DNA of 64,000 nt from assembly GCF_020184175.1 (NCBI RefSeq), contig NW_026083201.1:56874-120873 (forward strand), written 5' to 3'. Numbering within the stretch: the stretch's first letter is position 1; each line of letters starts with the position of its first letter. Source of the DNA: Aphis gossypii (lineage: Eukaryota; Arthropoda; Insecta; Hemiptera; Aphididae). The notes beneath the pieces were generated by a model. That model ran no database searches and was not told where the DNA came from. It worked only from the letters and a program-made list of their open reading frames with translations. Of the stretch, positions 46,240-58,010 are shown in pieces. Made by a program: the position numbers and the translations under genes.

Positions 46240-46904
46240 TTAGAGAAACAGAAAATACAGAAGGCGACTACGCGTCAACACGGTATATTTTTCTATGGTC
46301 ACATTGATTATTGAATGACAAATGACAATTGACAACATAAATAATAAAAACAAAACGAACACACGATTACGTAGTACACCATTCTAATCGGAAAGTTGCG
46401 GTAAAACTGTTCTAAATATAGGTAGATACATTGGTTTTTCCGTCTGGATGTCGATTACTATTTATTATTTACGATAACAATAATCATTCACACAGACAAC
46501 AAAATAATATATGTTTATAATTCATGATCTTAATAAAATATATAGTAACATTATAAATTAATAATATTTTAGTTATATGGCGAGGCGAGCTATTTTAACA
46601 TAAGCAACAGAGATTTTTAGTCTACCCACAAAATATTTTATCAAACATACAAAAAAGATATGTACCTACCTACATATAATTATATTATTCAGTAATCAAT
46701 ATTCTTAATTTAGACATTAGACGCATTTATTTTATATACAGTATTACTATGATGTACGCTTAATACCACGAACGAATATAACCGGCTCCAGTACTTACGT
46801 ACCTATATGACCAATTTTAATATCCATTCACCAGAAGTTGGTATAATATATAAAAAAATTAATATTATTCAATATCCAATATTTATGTATTTTATAGTAT
46901 TATA
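46240..46904. other. Upstream region of the ZMYM1-type hAT gene
   Basis: AT-rich, no ORF. Contains the presumed leader and intron-free upstream sequence between the element terminus and exon 1. Confidence 0.4.
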
Positions 46905-46988
46905 GGGGCCGCTCGACACAAATACGGCCGGGGGCCCCGGACGCGTTCTCGGCCCCGCGGCCCCGCGGCCCTGACCAGGCCGACACTG
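46905..46988 (-). repeat. GC-rich hAT terminus
   Basis: Minus-strand reading starts CAGTGTCGGCCTGGTCAGGG and continues with GGCCGCGGGGCCG repeats. CAGTG is the usual hAT tip. It lies upstream of the minus-strand ZMYM1-type gene and is likely its 5' end. No matching right-flank octamer was found on the other side, in keeping with loss of the 3' end. Confidence 0.6.
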
Positions 46989-47804
46989 ACTGTATGTTTA
47001 CATGTTAGCTACCATAAAATTATATTATGTACCTACAAGCAATGATCAATATTACCACGATTATTATATAAAAGAACAATAATTATATAGATCTAGATTC
47101 TAGATAAATACATGTATATTAAAATACCTATTAAAATTGATTAAATGGATAATAAATTATTATACAATTATAATAGAAAATTGAATAGAATAATTTGTAT
47201 TTTCGGACTTTTTGTTTGTCCGACACTAAACATGTGTTCGGACTTTTTTTCCATAGACTTTTTGACTGATTACCAATTAAAAAGTACTTGTATATTATGA
47301 TTTTCGTGTTAAACAATAATAAATACCTATAATAGTTAAATATAAATAAAGCTCTTTAATTTTAGATTCTGAACGTTTTTTTTTTTGATTCCATAAAATA
47401 TTTAGCATTTGATTATTGAATATTACTGTAATAATTATTTATATTAAACATTTAGATCAGTCAATTTTGCTGGTTAATTGAATGGATAATATTATTGTCA
47501 TATGAATGTGGCCATTTTTCGGGGGTGCAAAGCGGTGCACTTGCACCCCCTGGTTTTTTTGAGGGGGTGCAAAACTGTTAAATTGCACCCCCTAGATTTT
47601 CTATATTTACAATGTATAACTAGTGCAGTGGCGGGAAGTGGGTTTATAAAGAAGTGGTGTACATCCAAAAAAATAAAACCAATATTATACAAATATATAT
47701 ATATATACATATTTTATCTTTATATCTTATCTTAACAGAAACATGATTATTGTTTTGAATTTACGATAATGATAGATGAACATTATCAGTTAATAATCAG
47801 AATA

Positions 47805-47850
47805 TACGTAATACCACGAACTAAGATATCTTAGTCCGTGGTAATACGTA
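47805..47850. repeat. 46-bp palindrome in the hAT 5' region
   Basis: TACGTAATACCACG and ACTAAGAT, then ATCTTAGT and CGTGGTAATACGTA: two 23-bp arms with two mismatches and no spacer, centred on AGATATCT. Could be a subterminal protein-binding palindrome of the element. Confidence 0.75.
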
Positions 47851-48288
47851 ATTCGCTGAAAAATGGTTAATATGTTCATTACAGTATTTTATTTTTTCAT
47901 TTCATTTTTTTTTTCATTTTATTTTTTGTACATTATAACCTAGGTGTTTTTACTTGTTTTAATTTTTACACTGTACAAAATCCACATAGTATACACGATT
48001 CACTATTGAACCAATGCCAAACTTTAAAATAATGATAACGACGATAAAAGATTGTATCACTCTATGGGACGGATCACGAAATTTTTGCTAATGTTGCTAT
48101 GTTATCAATTAAGGCTATCAAGTATAAGCTATCAATGATCATAATAAAATAATTTATATTACGATAGTCTGTGCGAGTGCTAACCGTTTTATTTACGAAT
48201 TACGATTCTTATATTATTTATTGGCTTATTGTATTATTAATATATTTGTTTCTTCTGAGTTTTATTAATTACATAATATATTATTAAA

Positions 48289-51200
48289 ATGTCCGAAAAA
48301 AGAAAAAGGACTCTTGATGATTTTTTTAAAAAATCACAGAAAGTTAGTGCAAGTAAGTAGCAAGTATTTATTATTTTCTATTTTACAAGTTCAAAACTAA
48401 TTATATTTATTATTATGTTCTCTAATAATTTTACAGTTACATGTTGTAGTTCTACATCCACGTCCACGTCTGAAAATTCAACTACAAATACAGACCAAGA
48501 CAATCAAATATATTTATCTAAATCAGGTATTTCTTGTTCACACGATCATGTGATATGATTGTCAATGTTTGTGTTTATGTTAATGGTTGTACCTATTTCA
48601 ACTAACTTCAAAGTGTAATGAAAGTTTCAAAATTAATAATCAGTTAGTAAAATAAAATTATTATTGATTAGGCAATAATAATCCTAGTATTTTGTGATTT
48701 TATAGTAACACCTAGACACCTACCCAGTTGATAGATTAATTAATTATATCTTAAAGTTATGTAAACAATATTGTATAATGTATGTGTTTTTATATGTATT
48801 TACTATTTTGTGTATTTTTGTACTTTATGTAAATGTAGATGAATTTGGAGCTTATAAAATTGTTATTATTTGTTACTAATGTGTTGCTTAATATTTATAT
48901 TTTTAACTTGGTTTTGTCATTATATTTATAACTGTATACAATTAAAACTTTAAATTATTAATCTTAAAAATATAGATATAATAGCAATACCTAATAATTT
49001 TATTTTTAATCTATGTTTATTTGTAATTTGTTAACAAGTTTGTACCCCTCATCCTTTTGTATTTCACAAAATGTTGATGTTATATGTTATATGTTTTATG
49101 TATACTTAATTTAATCTTATTATATATGTTTATACTATAACTAAATATTGTAAATAATGTGTATACGATATAGGTATTTGTTTAAATATGATATGAATTT
49201 ATGTTAAATAAATTATATAGCTTTATTATTTGTGCCTTCACTCGTGACTTGAATATGATGATCTATAACATTCCATTTGTTTAATTCTTCAATTGTTTCT
49301 ATGAATTTTACAATAATTTTATGTTTTATTTTTGAACAGAATCTCCAATATTAAGTGTTTTGGAATTTAATGAGTTGAGTAAAAATACAACAAGTGAATT
49401 ACATAATAAAAATCAATCTCAATTTCTGTCTGAATCTGAAGAAAGTATGCTAGAAACTCATCGTGATCCAGCAAATCCATTAAATTCTGCATATAGCTTA
49501 TTACTTAGTGGTTTTGAACCCTATCAACCAAACGACTGTGATTTTCCAAAAATTAACGGTCGACAATTTATGAAACAGTGGTATACCACTAATAAATGGT
49601 TAGAATATAGTCCAACTAGCAATTCTGCTTATTGTTTTTACTGTAGAGCATTTCCGTCTTCGAATAACGAAGCTGCTTTTGTTTCAAATGGTTTCAAATC
49701 TTGGTATAAAGCAACAACATCATTTATTTCTCATGAAAAAAGTATAAACCATATGGAAGCTGTTGCCAAAGTTTCTGGGTTAAAAACAGGCCAATCTGTT
49801 GGTGATGTAGCCTCCAAAATCAATAGCCATCATAAAACCACTGTTACAAAAAATAGGAACTATTTGAAATGTATAATAGATTCACTTTTGTACTGTGCAC
49901 GACAAGGAATATCCATTCGTGGTCACGACGAAACTGATGAATCTAAAAACAAAGGAAACTTTATTGAACTACTTCATCTTCGAGCCAAAGATAACAAATT
50001 ACTAGAAGATTCTATTGTTGGTAGCCAAATTAGTTATCGATATGTAAGCGGTACTCATTCTAATGAATTTTTATCTCTATGGCAAAACAAGTTCTAAGAA
50101 ATATGGTAAATGATATCAAAAAAGCCAAATTATTCAGCATTTTAATTGATGAGACCCAAGACCTATCTAGACACGAGCAACTATCGTTTATTGTTCGGTA
50201 TGTAGATGATATGTTTCAACCACATGAAGTTTTCTTAGGTTTTTATAAAACGAATAAAACTGACAGTGAAACACTTACCAATGTTATTAAAGAAGTACTT
50301 TTAAAAAATTATTTGAAAATAGAAAACATTCGTAGCCAGTGCTATGATGACGCTGCTGCTATGAGAGGGTCATATACTGGAGTCCAGGCTAGGATTAAAC
50401 AAGAAAATCCAATTGCCATATATGTACATTGTTACGCACATATTTTGAATTTATGTTTAGTTGATTTGACTAAACAAGTTTCATTTGTCAGAAATATGTT
50501 TGGTACTTTGCAAAGCTTACATAATTTTATCCATGCATCTTCAAAACGACATGCTGTGTTTGAATCAATATTTCTGGAATCCTCGAAAAAAAGTGGTCCG
50601 TCAAAATTAAAGAGTTTAAGTGATACCAGGTGGAGTTGTAGAGCTGAAGCTTTAAATTCATTATTTTTAAATTATGAGGTGATAATCAAAACACTTGAAG
50701 AAATATCTGAAACTGATATTTCATGTGGTCCTGAAGCTACTTCTTTATTAAAAAATATTGGTGATTTTGAATTTATGTTTTGTTTGGTATTTCTAAAAGA
50801 TGTTATGACCCATACAAATATATTATCTAAATATCTACAGTCTATAAACATGAATTATAATGGTGTTATTAGTATGTCAACTCATACAACAAATATTTTT
50901 AAAGAAATGCGATCAGATAAAAAGTTTGGTGAAATGTGGGATAAAGTAATTGAAATACCAAAAGAAAATAATATTGAACCTGCTCAATTACCTAGAAAAA
51001 AAAAATACCAATGAGACTTGGAGGAGGTGGACATCAACCCCAAGAAAAACAGATTAAAGATTATTACCGTATAAATATTTATTTTTCAGTATTGGATATT
51101 ATTATGAAAGAAATCAAAGATCGGTTTCAGGAAAATCAACTAGAGATATTGGATGGGCTGATGAATGTATTTACTAATGAAAATCCTGATGAAAAGTTAT

Positions 51201-51532
51201 TGGACATTGTTTGTAAGACCTATAAGTTTGACATTCATGAACTTCAAGTAGAACTCAAAATTTTTAATAGAATGTTCAAATCTAAACAAATCAACTCGAA
51301 TAATAGTGTATTTCAAAACAAATTAGATTATATGAAACAAGGTGAAATTAAAGATGGGTTTCCTTTATTATCTGAAATCTTAAAACTATTTTTGACAATA
51401 CCCACAAATACTGCGTCATGTGAGCGAAGTTTTTCCTGTTCACGAAGGCTTAAAACATACCTTAGAACAACTATGGGACAAGAAAGGTTGTCTAATATAG
51501 CTATGTTGCAAATAGAAAGAAATGAGTTATAG
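48289..51532 (+). pseudogene. ZMYM1-type hAT transposase, three exons, two frameshifts
   Basis: Exon 1 48289-48352 (MSEKRKRTLDDFFKKSQK), exon 2 48437-48526, exon 3 from 49340; phases agree. The long exon reads DCDFPKINGRQFMKQWY, the TTF-type zinc region (WLEYSPTSNSAYCFYCRAF), and ARQGISIRGHDE. A one-base loss near 50085 changes frame, then come FSILIDETQDLSRHEQL, CYDDAAAMRGSYTGVQ, VHCYAHILNLCLVD and DTRWSCRAEA. A second slip in the A-run at about 50995 leads to RLGGGGHQPQ and the C-terminal dimerisation block (IPTNTASCERSFSCSRRLK). All hAT domains are present, so this is an inactivated but full-length gene. The first introns, about 80 and 810 bp, are AT-rich. Confidence 0.9.
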
Positions 51533-52476
51533 ATTCCGAAAGTGTGATTGACGAATTCAATGCAGCATCAACTATACATGGTAGACGTTTAAGTTTAATT
51601 TAATTTAATGTATTAATATGTATTATATCAATGTAATAAATCATGGTGTTAACTTAGTTCATATTAATAATAATATTAAATTGTGTATACTGTTTACAAT
51701 TTTGATCGAGGAACTGGAATTAAATTAAAAGTGGTAAATAAATTTGCAAAGTGAAGGATTTTGAATTTTTTTTTGGAAGTTTGTAACTTTCCTGATAAGT
51801 TTTGCACGCCCTGAATTTTAGCGAAATTACGCCACTGAATGTGGCTTAAATTTGTATATCAATAGGTTAGTGTAAACTTGGTTAAGTCACAAATCTGAAA
51901 TAGAGGGATTGATAGTTGTCTAACAACTTATATTATATCATAATATGTATTTATATCCATGTGTTTTCTATAAAAATAATTAAATTAAAAATATTTTTAT
52001 ACCGTTTAATGAAGTGATAAAATATATTTGAGAGTAATGAACTTATATTAATTAAGTGAATTTATAACAATTACTCATAATACTAAAGTATGATACTAAT
52101 TTTTATTAAAAACATAAGAACGTGTGTAGAACAAAAACAGTTTATGTTTTTTGTCTTACTCAGTCATGTTTGAAAAAAATATTAACACATTTTTTATCAT
52201 AATCAAATATTAATAAATTACAAAATTATATTATTGAATTTATTATTCATTAACTAAATCAATATTCTAATTACTTTTCTTGGTAGTAAAATAACATTAA
52301 TTTGTTTAAAGAACGATTTTTTCATAAGAAATGTAAACAAAACATAATTAATTTTAAAGTTTATTTTTCTATGTTCCTTTTTACAGATTTTACTTATTAG
52401 ATACTATGAGTAGGAGATATTATTTAATATTTTAATTGTACCTAATTTTTAAAATATTAGATATATTTATTATTTA

Positions 52477-52906
52477 TTAAGAGGACGCTACCCATGCATT
52501 TGTTGTCTCCGTCTTTATACACACCCGATATAGCAAAATTTCTTTCACTAGTTTCAATAGTGTGCTGTTAGTTTTGATATTAGATTAAATTGACCTATTA
52601 TCAAACTTTTAGGTAAGAACATTATCTGTGCTTTTGGCGATTTTTAAATTTTTTCAAGCATACTATGAGCAAGTATGCAGTGAAATATCACAAATTAAAA
52701 ATGCTCATATCCCGCTTGAAAATTAAACTATAGAATAGAAGCCAACGCTTAAACACAGATAATGTTATTATATAAAAATTGTATAATTGGTCAATTTACT
52801 CCAATATCAAAATTAACAGCCCACTATTGAAACTAGTGAACGAAATTTTGGTATGTCGGGCGTGTGTATGACGGAGACAACAAATGCACGGGTAGCATCC
52901 TCTTAA
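52477..52906. mobile_element. MITE at TTAA with long inverted repeats
   Basis: The element is 52481-52902 (422 bp), flanked by TTAA on both sides. Ends GAGGACGCTACCCATGCATT and, inverted, GAGGATGCTACCCGTGCATT, with good pairing for about 150 bp (TGTTGTCTCCGTC, GTTAxTTTTGATATT, AACATTATCTGTG). The TTAA target suggests piggyBac or Kolobok type. Non-coding. Confidence 0.85.
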
Positions 52907-53322
52907 AAAAATAACTACTTTATTTAATAAAGGAAAATGAATAAATTAGGAATTTAGTATGTATTTGTATATTAATTGTAAATGTTAAATAAGTTAAGGT
53001 TGTGTCCTTACACTCTATCATATTATAATAGTGGTGCTACTAAAATTCATAATTTTGTTTTAGATCATTTTCGTTTTTTCTTGATTCATTTATTGGATTT
53101 CTGTAATTGTGACTTGTGTTAAGGTAATTTCAAGTTAATTATTTTATAATATTATATACTCTAATTATCAGCTAATTTTGTATTTTTTTTTTTGGTTGAC
53201 AGAGGTAGCAGTTGTTGTTGTTTTTTTTTTAAAAACTTTTAGTATTAAGGTTTTTTTTAGCTGTAAGTTTATTTTTATTTATTTATTTTTGTCTAATATA
53301 TATATATATTTTTTTTCATAAA

Positions 53323-54867
53323 ATGGGACGTCCGAGTAAACGTACACAAAATAAAAAAGAAGCAATAAAAATATCACGTGAAAACATTGTTCTTCATTTG
53401 CAAGAACTTGAAAAGGATAAATTGAGAAAACAATTAAGCCGTGCGTCTGATGATATTGTTGCTACAAATCAAAGAAAATTGTTAAATTTAAAAAGTACAA
53501 TAAAACGATTGAAAGACCCAGTTTTAAAGAAAGCATATCAAATTCAAAATGTTCGAAACATGAGAAAGCGAAGATTACCATCAGATAGTAGCCTATGTCA
53601 AAATGTATCTACTAAAAAGAAAACACCAAATTCAATATCTTATAAAAAAAGAGAACGGCAAAAATTAAATGAAACTAGGCAGAAGGAAGATGTTTTGATA
53701 TCTGAATATATTTTGAAAAGGTCTCAAGATTTATCAGAAAAATGTTATTCGTGTCATAGATTACGTTTCCCATCCAGTGTCAATAAATGCAACTCTGATA
53801 TCTTCAGTCGATTGGGGATGTCAATTCCAAGTGATTCCAAGAATACTGTGACGATATGTTCCAGTTGTCTTCCGCATATAAAAAAATCCAAAGTTCCTCC
53901 GTTGTACATAGGAAATGGTTATGAGTTAAACAGTGTTCCGTCTTCAGTTACGCAATTAAATCAAATAGAAAAGCAAATGGTTTCCCTTAGATTACCGTTT
54001 ATGAAAATATTCAAATGTCTTCGCAGTGATGGACAGCTAAAAATTAAAGGTAACGTTATCAATGTTCCAATAGATCTGACTAAGACTACATCTATTTTGC
54101 CAAGGCGTGCTGAAAATTTAGCTGCAGTTAAGAAGATGAAGGTAAAATTAAAAAGAAAATCGTGCTTTAAAAAACATTATCTTTATTAAAATGTCAGACC
54201 ATCATTAGTAGTATCAGCATTGAATGATTTGATTAAAAAACCTCTATATAAAGATGCTGAAATAGATAAAGATTGGCTGGCGCATGTGTCAGAAACAACA
54301 AAAAGTTTGGTAAACAGCTCAGATCACGAAAGTGAAGAAACAGACGATGAAGACACAAATATTGAATCAATCAATCCGGGATCAATGGACACGATGATTG
54401 AAAACTGTGATTTTGTTTCTTTTGCACCAGGCGAAGGCATGAAACCGTTATCTATTCTTATTGATGACCATGCAGAGGAAAAAGCTTTTCCTGATTTATT
54501 TGGTGGGTATCCACGTACAAATAAATCACCTTTAAAAAATTACTCAAAAGTAGTAAGGTCTGAACTACTGAACGTAGATCGAAGGTTTGCATCGGACTCA
54601 TCTAACTTGTTTTTTAAATGCAAAGTATTAGTTCAAAAACTCATTGCAAGCAATGTGCAAATTGTTTTACCAAAAAACAAAAAAGGAAACACAACTGCGA
54701 ATGACGTAGCAAATCCAGCTGTTCTAAACAAAATGATAGATAACGATCAAGGATACCGAATGTTACACAACGTACAAATTTCACCTTCATATCTTACAGC
54801 GATGAGAAAAAAATGTTTTTGCCATGGTGCGTCAAGAAGGTCAACCGACATTATTCTTAACATTTAG
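53323..54867 (+). pseudogene. Helitron N-terminal region, frameshifted
   Basis: Starts MGRPSKRTQNKKEAIKIS. A basic Lys/Arg-rich part is followed by a paired-Cys segment (CYSCHRLRFP ... TICSSCLPH) and the block LNQIEKQMVSLRLPFMKI, GQLKIKGNVINVPIDL, LPRRAENL. This order is the DUF6570-type module of arthropod and vertebrate Helitron proteins. A frameshift near 54165 and another near 54830 separate it from the Rep region. The middle piece (54220-54867) holds FAPGEGMKPLSIL, EKAFPDLFGG and the first Rep-N residues. Confidence 0.8.
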
Positions 54868-56497
54868 CCCTAGTGAATCAACTTGGACTGATCTGTTAAA
54901 GATTTTGTATAAACTGCGTTACTCCAAAACGTTGTCTGATGATACTGTCCTAACTTATGCACAAAAATCAGATTTAATTCGACAAGACCCAGTTGTTTAT
55001 GCTACTTATTTTGATCATAGGTTTAGAGCACTTTTTAAATTGATCAAGTCTAAAAATGTTATTTTCAAAGAACACAGTGTGAAACATTTCTTTTATCGTG
55101 TCGAATATCAACATAGAGGCAGTCCACATGTACACATGCTATTGTGGTTAGACAATGCACCTGTTTTCGACCCAGCTAAACCAGAAACTTTTGGTGCATG
55201 TGTAACACTTATCAACAAATACATTACGTGTATGGTAGACGATGGCAGTCCGGGCCGTGAGTATTTGCATAAAAATACTCATAGCCATACACACACTTGT
55301 TACAGAACTGACAAAGACAAACAAATGAAAAAGTGTCGCTTCAACATACCATATCCGCCAATGAATGAAACCTGTATATTGACTCCGCTAACAGAAGACA
55401 TAAGTAATCCGATCATAAGAAAAATTCGTATACTACAATATGAAAAACTTCTGCAATACCTCAGGGATTTCAAGGACAGCGATTCATCTGTAACGTGCCA
55501 CGTACAATCAGTTGAATGATGTCGAATCGGAAAGGTTTTGTGAAATAAATGAAACTCTCGAAATTATTCTAAGTGTTTTTATTTAAAAACTATTCTAAGT
55601 CCAATTATTTAATTTGATTAAACTGTGAAAAATATTCTAAGTCCAGGAGACATAAAATATTAAACTGGGTGACGTGAAGGTGCTTACTATAACTCTGGTG
55701 GATCACGTCTGAATTGTGCCTAATCTGGACCCCCTTATATATCGTCCAGAAGCCCCCGCGGTACCTGCAGGTCCCTGCTGGTCATCTGCACCTGCATCCG
55801 CTTCTTCCCACGCCTCTGCGTTATCTCTGCAGTGTTGTGCGTCAATCATATATCGATGATTTCCTGTGAAATCGCAAGCGCGCGTATGATGATGTCGCGT
55901 GTGACCATGAACGATCCCGCTAATATATTATGTTATTACGGATGCGGGGCCAGTATTTCCAAGAGAAGCTGCTTATCGTCAATAATAATTGATTATTATA
56001 ATAATAGTAATTATCGACAATTACTGGTCTTTATCTTCCACGAACCAGTCCATGAGGAATACTTAGGAATACTTCCCAATCTGGATTTGGTCATTATTAT
56101 CTACGTTTTAGTACTTATGTATATTATATTTAATGTATGAGACATCAGAGCACTTTGCACATCTTCAGATCCAACATTAGAAGACATTTTACAAAAATTG
56201 TCAATTAAAGATGTTAATGAATATAAATCCATTATTCGAACTGTTATCAGACGGCCATCAGTTTTTCTAAAACGTACAATAAAACAACGAATGGTTTCTG
56301 GATTCAATGAAAAATTATTTCCGTTATGGCAATCTAACATGGATATACAGTTCATATTGGACGTTTATTCTTGTGTTAGATATGTAATCGAGTATATTGG
56401 AAAAAGTCAACGTGGAATATCAAAACTAATGAGAGACATTGTCGAAAATCTTAAGTCTTCTACTGATTTATCGGTTAAAGAACAACTGAAAAAATAG
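54824..56497 (+). pseudogene. Helitron Rep (HUH) endonuclease, split by an insertion
   Basis: 54824-55519 carries PTLFLTFSPSESTWTDLL, VKHFFYRVEYQHRGSPHVHM, where H-V-H is the metal-binding HUH motif, and NTHSHTHTCYR. After a foreign stretch (about 55565-56148) the protein resumes with VIRRPSVFLKRTIKQRM, NMDIQFILDVYSCVRYVIEY and IGKSQRG. The two Tyr in this YxxxY...Y region correspond to the Y2 nicking tyrosines of Helitrons. Rep would nick and join single strands for rolling-circle transposition. The stop at 56497 and the insertion disable it. Confidence 0.85.
55565..56148. other. Foreign insertion in the Helitron Rep gene
   Basis: About 580 bp interrupting Rep. The first part repeats ATTCTAAGT four times with A/T spacers. 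The rest is unusually GC-rich (CCCGCGGTACCTGCAGGTC, CGCAAGCGCGCGTATG). No TIR, LTR tips or target duplication recognised, and the short ORF at 55832-56140 has no known motif. Confidence 0.5.
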
Positions 56498-56541
56498 CGT
56501 CAACTTTTTCAGGGAGTCAAGAAATCTCTGTACAGGAAGCA

Positions 56542-58008
56542 GTGTACACTTGCTTAAGTATGAAGCAATGCAATACTTCAACTGGGTATGTATTTATAAA
56601 CACTAGCCATCCTGATAAAATAACTCGAATGTTGAAACCAATGGCAGTTAGAGGAGAAATGGATCCAAAATCTGATGACATTTATTTTGACGGTCTCAAT
56701 GAATACTATTCATGTAGACCACACAGTCTTAAAGATGTAACTTTAGCAGAATTTGGCTCCAATTATGAAGTCCGTGGTAAAAAAAAACCGGCTAACAACA
56801 GTTCTGATTCTGACACTGATAATGAACCTGATACCACTTATCCGATTGACTCCACTCTAATCGGAAAACCAAACAAGTATATACATAAACGTAAAATCAG
56901 AAAAATCATACGGTATATTAGGTTTAATGTGGATAAAAATGAACAAGACTTTTACAGAGAAAATATCATGTTATTTTTACCATCGCGCGATGAAAAAATT
57001 GATTTGTTAGATATTAACTGTAAACAAGTGTATGAAACAAACATTGATCAAATAAAAAAGTTGTACCAATAGTTTAATAAAGTAGAAGAAACCCAATTAG
57101 ACGATAATGAAATCCAAATAGAAGGAGAACAAGGCCGAAACAATAATCAGCTTGTAGACGATGAAGATTGGGTACCAGACGATGTACTAATAAACGATGT
57201 TGGAGATTATGTTGAAAATACCAATACATCAGATGTAGATTCACCTAAAGATGGTTGTAAGATAATAGTGCACCTGATAGACAATGAACAGTTTAAAGAC
57301 TTAATCGGATGTCTAAACGACGGTCAACGCCAACTCTTATATCATACAACTAATGTCATAAGAAGTCAATTATGGGGAAAAGGTCATACTGCGATGAAAG
57401 TATTGGTCACTGGACCAGCGGGAGCTGGAAAGTCAATGCTTATACGAGCATTAGCACAATCTGTAATTAGGATAGCAAATCTTAGACCAGATATAGATGA
57501 TCTGTCACTTCCTCCCGTATTGCTGACAGCACCAACAGGTAAAGCTGCATATGGAATAAAAGGATTAATACTTCATTCCAAATTCAAATTACCATTGAAT
57601 CAATTTGCCGGATTGTTACCAAAGTTAAGTTCAGATATTTCAAATACACTACGTTGTCAGTTTGCCAATGTAAAACTTTTGATAATTGATGAAATTTCCA
57701 TGGTTGGCATAAAAACACTGGGATACATTGATCAACGATTGAGGTCTATATTAAGAATAAATAAACCATTTGGGGACATAAATGTAATAGTGTTTGGCGA
57801 TTTCTTTCAATTTGCACCGGTATTAGCAACACCATTGTACGATAGTTTTGAAGAAATATTGTCTAAATTTCCAAGTGCTGTAGAAATGTTATCGATTAAA
57901 TCTATTTGGGAAACATTCAAGTTTTATGAGTTGACTGAAATAATGCGCCAAAAAGATGACAAACAATTTGCAATGATGTTCACAAAGTTGGCCAGAGGAC
58001 AGTCTTAA
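56542..58008 (+). pseudogene. Helitron Pif1-like helicase, truncated
   Basis: 56542-57072 is the linker (CLSMKQCNTSTGYVFIN, RGEMDPKSDD), ending at a TAG near 57070. The frame continues and from 57268 becomes the helicase: LNDGQRQLLYHTTNVI, Walker A GPAGAGKSML, LLTAPTGKAAYGIKG, Walker B LLIIDEISMVG, INVIVFGDFFQFAPV and LTEIMRQKDD. It then stops at ARGQS where the Helitron is cut off, so the last two helicase motifs are absent. It would unwind DNA during rolling-circle transposition. Confidence 0.88.
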
Positions 58009-58010
58009 TT

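Larger units (their letters stand above)
47513..51837 (+). mobile_element. Second ZMYM1-type hAT element with exact 8-bp target duplication
   Basis: The octamer AATGTGGC lies at 47505-47512 and 51838-51845. The right end is ...TTACGCCACTG, the inverse of the standard CAGTGGCG tip. The left end begins CATTTTTCGGGGGTGCAAAG and has apparently lost about 20 bp behind the CA, since the shared word GGGxGTGCAAA follows at a shorter distance than on the right. Subterminal G/C hairpins (GCACTTGCACCCCC) lie at 47535-47600. Total 4,325 bp with a spliced transposase gene. Confidence 0.88.
53323..58010 (+). mobile_element. Helitron (Rep-helicase type), decayed and 3'-truncated
   Basis: Contains, in order, the N-terminal DUF6570-like region, the HUH Rep endonuclease and a Pif1-like helicase on the plus strand. 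The coding sequence stops abruptly at about 58005, inside the helicase after its fourth motif, where a minus-strand gene of another family begins. The 5' TC end and the 3' CTRR hairpin were not located. Confidence 0.85.

Noticed and set aside
47498..47735. ORFs over the G/C hairpins of the hAT end
   Set aside because: Translate the terminal repeats on both strands; not genes.
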